Shown in pieces: positions 6,345-8,301 of a DNA stretch of 8,301 bases (position 1 is its first letter; each line of letters begins with the position of its first letter). Origin of the DNA: Thermoplasmata archaeon (GTDB lineage: Archaea > Thermoplasmatota > Thermoplasmata > Thermoplasmatales > Thermoplasmataceae); the NCBI GenBank assembly GCA_021845155.1, contig JAKBSB010000049.1, positions 1 through 8,301 on the forward strand. The letters run 5' to 3'. The notes below the pieces were generated by a model, which searched no databases, was not told the origin of the DNA, and saw only the letters and a program-made list of their open reading frames with translations. A program made the translations under genes and the position numbers.

Positions 6345-6364
6345 AAACTGATCTCAAAAGGAAA
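6335..6364 (-). terminator. T-rich tract, possible terminator of the TDT transporter gene
   Basis: On the minus strand four T runs (TTT, TTTT, TTTT, TTTTT) lie 29-58 bases after the transporter stop and reach into the 3' end of dam. Archaeal termination often uses such T-rich stretches without a hairpin. In the other direction dam has no comparable T run after its stop. The role is inferred. Confidence 0.3.
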
Positions 6365-6392
6365 TTTACGGGAAGACATTCTCACTGCCGAA

Positions 6393-7436
6393 TCAACTCG
6401 TGGAAGCTCTTTCGGTAAATATCATCATTGTGACCGACAGGGCGTAAACATAATAAAAAAGCATTATTGCTGATATTGCAACAATCACTATCTTGAAAAA
6501 ATAATATCCGAGAGAATCCCACAGGAGGAAATCAGAAAAAATCGAAATACCCACAGGGAATACAAAAGCCCATACTGACAGGGACCTTCTCCTCCTTATT
6601 CCTGAAAAAAGCACGGACGAGCCAACCAGAAAATATAAGACTTCAACCCCCCAGAGTGCCATTGAAAGTGTTTCCGCAACAGATTCAGGAAAATAGAAAA
6701 TTTTCAATGAATTAAAGGTCGGGATAAGGGCTAGGTTTATGACAAACATGCTGACTGCACCAAGGGGCAGCATTGTGGTTGGCATGGCATATGATTCTTT
6801 CTTTCCCATCATGAATGAGACAAAGACCGCAGACCCGTAAAAAATGAACTGAAAAACAGATATCGCGAATCCAAACAGTGTGGTTCCATATATGGCAGTG
6901 AGAAGTCCAGTGTTTCCAGCAAAGTAAGTTCCCGGTATCAGTACCGATGTAAGTATCACGCTGGCTCCCATTACTATCGATGGTATCAGGAGGGCATAAT
7001 TTATGTTCTCAATTTTTATCTTTCCGCTGAAAACCATATAATTTAGAAGTATGTTCAGGCTCAGTATGAAGAAATAAACGATGAAGTAAAGGTAGAGTAT
7101 AATTTCAATCGTGTTCCCGCCAGGTGCAAAATAGGTTATATAGAAAAAGGCACCTGCGTAATAAAGGACCCCCGGAAGGGCAGCAAAGCTTATTGATTCC
7201 GGTTTTGAAAGATCACTTCTGAAACTGGATGGATCCGAAATGTACCTGTAAATCCACAGGATAAATATGATCCAGAATAGTGCAAGTACCGCAATGAACA
7301 CGTACTTGCCCATTGCAAACAGGAAGTGTATACTGAAGGCGAGAGAAATGACATAGAGGGCAAGGGAGATCGAAAGTGTTCCCAGTACCAGTGAAAACCA
7401 CTGGGACTGCAGGCCTGATAATTTTTGCACGCCCAT
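6393..7436 (-). CDS. TDT/SLAC1-TehA family membrane transporter
   Basis: A 347-residue integral membrane protein with about ten hydrophobic helices and short loops, without signal peptide. It fits the tellurite-resistance/dicarboxylate transporter family (voltage-dependent anion channel, PF03595), to which TehA, the yeast malate permease Mae1 and plant SLAC1 belong. Family features are WFSLVLGTLSIS (13-24) at helix 1, PTTMLPLGAVSMFVIN (219-234) after a charged cytoplasmic loop, and SVWAFVFPVGI (287-297) following the basic stretch RRRRS (281-285). Substrate cannot be read from the sequence: organic acids such as malate, sulfite, or inorganic anions are all known in the family. In an acidophile, anion or organic-acid export would be plausible, but this is guesswork. 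The gene is convergent with dam (48 bases apart) and divergent from the flavin-reductase-like gene. The ATG at 7436 is the only reasonable start before helix 1. Confidence 0.88.
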   Translation of the reverse strand: MGVQKLSGLQSQWFSLVLGTLSISLALYVISLAFSIHFLFAMGKYVFIAVLALFWIIFILWIYRYISDPSSFRSDLSKPESISFAALPGVLYYAGAFFYITYFAPGGNTIEIILYLYFIVYFFILSLNILLNYMVFSGKIKIENINYALLIPSIVMGASVILTSVLIPGTYFAGNTGLLTAIYGTTLFGFAISVFQFIFYGSAVFVSFMMGKKESYAMPTTMLPLGAVSMFVINLALIPTFNSLKIFYFPESVAETLSMALWGVEVLYFLVGSSVLFSGIRRRRSLSVWAFVFPVGISIFSDFLLWDSLGYYFFKIVIVAISAIMLFYYVYALSVTMMIFTERASTS

Positions 7437-7473
7437 AATCAGGCATATGAAATAATCCTTTTTCCATTTCCGG

Positions 7474-7482
7474 CTTTAAATG
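7474..7482 (-). promoter_or_regulatory. Possible TATA box of the TDT transporter
   Basis: CATTTAAAG on the minus strand lies about 42 bases before the transporter ATG, so the transcript would have a leader of roughly 15 bases. It is only about 14 bases from the opposing TATA-like box of the reductase gene, so both promoters may compete or share regulation. Confidence 0.4.
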
Positions 7483-7494
7483 CCATTATTGGGC

Positions 7495-7504
7495 AATATT
7501 TATG
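7495..7504 (+). promoter_or_regulatory. TATA-like box of the flavin-reductase-like gene
   Basis: AATATTTATG is centred about 27 bases before the ATG at 7527, the spacing seen for the other leaderless genes here. A GGGC stretch precedes it. Confidence 0.5.
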
Positions 7505-7508
7505 AAAC

Positions 7509-7523
7509 AGCTGTAATTCAGCT
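7509..7523 (+). promoter_or_regulatory. Inverted repeat before the flavin-reductase-like gene, candidate operator
   Basis: AGCTG-TAATT-CAGCT has perfect 5-base arms and a 5-base centre, at -4 to -18 before the ATG and just after the TATA-like box. The left arm is part of the palindrome CAGCTG, so CAGCT also repeats directly 11 bases apart, one helical turn. The geometry equals that of the repeat at the MFS start, though the bases differ. Confidence 0.35.
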
Positions 7524-7526
7524 CTG

Positions 7527-8030
7527 ATGAGAGTCGAGGACATTGAGGAATCACAGTCATTCTTCACAACAACCGTAGCCCTGGTCACCTCTGTTTATGG
7601 TGAACAGGCAAATGTAATGTCAGCCGAATGGTCAATACGGGTCTCCATTGATCCTTTCCTGATGGCGGTGTTCGTGGGATACCAGAGAGGAACCTATGAT
7701 ATCATAAAGAATTCCGGAGAATATGGATTAAGTTACTGCTCTGATCAACAGGGCCACCTAGCACATATTGCAGGCAACTATTCAGTCAGGGATCATGATA
7801 AATTTGGAATGGCGGAATTCAGGACTTTCGGGGCAAAATACATCAGGGCACCTCTGATTGAGGGATCTATTTCCAACTTCGAATGCAGGGTAGTTGATGA
7901 ATTCAAGGTGGGAGATCATGCTGCATTCATCGGGGAGGTACTCACAGGATATTATGACGATGAAAAAAAGCCCCTTGTTTTCCATGGAGGGCATTTCAGC
8001 AGTATAGGGGACAGGCTTTCCCGTTCATGA
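7527..8030 (+). CDS. Flavin reductase-like FMN-binding split-barrel protein
   Basis: A 167-residue soluble protein of the flavin reductase-like domain family (PF01613), which binds FMN and often reduces free flavin with NAD(P)H or serves as an FMN oxidoreductase. Features are the N-terminal strand TTTVALVTSVYGEQANVMS (14-32) with NVMSAEWS (29-36) expected at the FMN phosphate, RGTYDIIKNSGEYGLSY (54-70), FECRVVDEFKVGDHAAFIGEV (118-138) containing the family's GDH-x3-GEV block, and PLVFHGGHFSSIGDRL (149-164) at the end. The length is typical for stand-alone members (150-190). It diverges from the TDT transporter across 90 bases and converges with the gene at the right edge, leaving 14 bases. 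No monooxygenase partner is nearby, so the electron acceptor is unknown. A role in FMN supply, quinone or metal reduction cannot be told apart from sequence alone. Confidence 0.87.
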   Translation: MRVEDIEESQSFFTTTVALVTSVYGEQANVMSAEWSIRVSIDPFLMAVFVGYQRGTYDIIKNSGEYGLSYCSDQQGHLAHIAGNYSVRDHDKFGMAEFRTFGAKYIRAPLIEGSISNFECRVVDEFKVGDHAAFIGEVLTGYYDDEKKPLVFHGGHFSSIGDRLSRS

Positions 8031-8044
8031 GGCAAGCAAAATAA

Positions 8045-8301
8045 CTACTGGCTTTTCAGCCGGTCTATAAGGGAGCTCGCTTCCCTGCTGGTCAGCTCCT
8101 CTATACTTCCCTTCCTTACCTCTTTAAGGTATTTTGTCGTCTTTACCAGTCCCTTGTCGTTCTTCTGTAGATTCCTTATGAAACTGATCTGCTTCTTTGT
8201 AGCTGCATTTCCCTCCGAACCTCCGGAATCTGTTCCTTTCAGCTTGGTAAGCGTGTCTATCAGCTCTGAAGCTTCACTCAGTGAGAGAAGGTTTACGCTA
8301 C
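8045..8301 (-). CDS. C-terminal part of an unrecognised protein with a repeated EASxLIDxL motif
   Basis: Reading the minus strand from the right edge gives 84 residues (first complete codon at 8299) ending in TAG at 8045; no ATG occurs, so the start lies outside. The piece is highly charged and helical. It holds two copies of L-[ST]-x2-EAS-x-LID-x-L, at residues 5-17 and 69-81, 64 residues apart. Between them are a Gly/Ser linker (22-33) and ATKKQISFIRNLQKN (33-47). Segments of the type 'ATxKQxxFIxxL ... LTxxEASxLIDxL' are found at the C-terminus of various DNA-associated and phage-related proteins of unknown detail (general recollection, not a search). I read this as a tandem small helical domain. 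Codon use matches the neighbours. The frame is uninterrupted and converges closely with the reductase gene. Function unknown. Confidence 0.7.
   Translation of the reverse strand, partial: SVNLLSLSEASELIDTLTKLKGTDSGGSEGNAATKKQISFIRNLQKNDKGLVKTTKYLKEVRKGSIEELTSREASSLIDRLKSQ

Noticed and set aside
7213..7467. Minus-strand frame of 84 codons starting upstream of the TDT gene, with an ATG at 7467
   Set aside because: It overlaps the TDT gene in another frame, lacks membrane segments or motifs, and the TDT frame is clearly the coding one.
1..8301. CRISPR arrays, tRNA or rRNA genes, insertion sequences
   Set aside because: The non-coding gaps are all under 200 bases and contain no regular repeats, cloverleaf-like sequence or transposase fragments.

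Overview
The window looks like chromosomal DNA of a euryarchaeon, most likely of the Thermoplasmatales (Thermoplasma, Ferroplasma, Cuniculiplasma and relatives). Four signs support this. There is an archaeal-type KptA with an N-terminal CPxCG zinc finger. The PRPP synthetase is short, 288 residues, like the Thermoplasma enzyme. Arginine and isoleucine codons are mostly AGG/AGA and ATA. Above all, several genes have a TATA-like box centred 25-28 bases before the start codon, the layout of leaderless archaeal transcripts. I saw no rRNA, tRNA, CRISPR array, insertion sequence or integration scar. Gene density is high; the longest non-coding gap is 195 bases.

Left part, minus strand (1-3774): an MFS organic-anion-type transporter and deoC (deoxyribose-phosphate aldolase) are 5 bases apart and form a likely operon. 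A second unit, prs (ribose-phosphate pyrophosphokinase) followed by kptA (tRNA 2'-phosphotransferase, running off the left edge), has its own promoter and an 11-base overlap. The theme is sugar phosphate and nucleotide metabolism, with kptA as a tRNA-splicing repair gene riding along.

Middle part, plus strand (3970-6344): ilvE (branched-chain aminotransferase), a small P-loop kinase-like protein of unknown substrate, and a Dam-family adenine methyltransferase probably form one transcript. The last two overlap by 7 bases (ATGGTAG). No restriction endonuclease is visible, so the methyltransferase looks solitary. The 195-base region between the MFS gene and ilvE is a divergent promoter region.

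Right part (6393-8301): a TDT/SLAC1-type membrane transporter (minus) diverges from a flavin-reductase-like FMN protein (plus) across 90 bases. The reductase converges with the C-terminal end of an unrecognised protein on the minus strand carrying two copies of an EASxLIDxL motif.

The most interesting non-coding signal is that three promoters (MFS, prs, flavin reductase) each have a perfect inverted repeat in the same place, between the TATA-like box and the start codon, where a repressor would block initiation. Most of the coding content is ordinary core metabolism; I do not see a convincing new multi-gene system.
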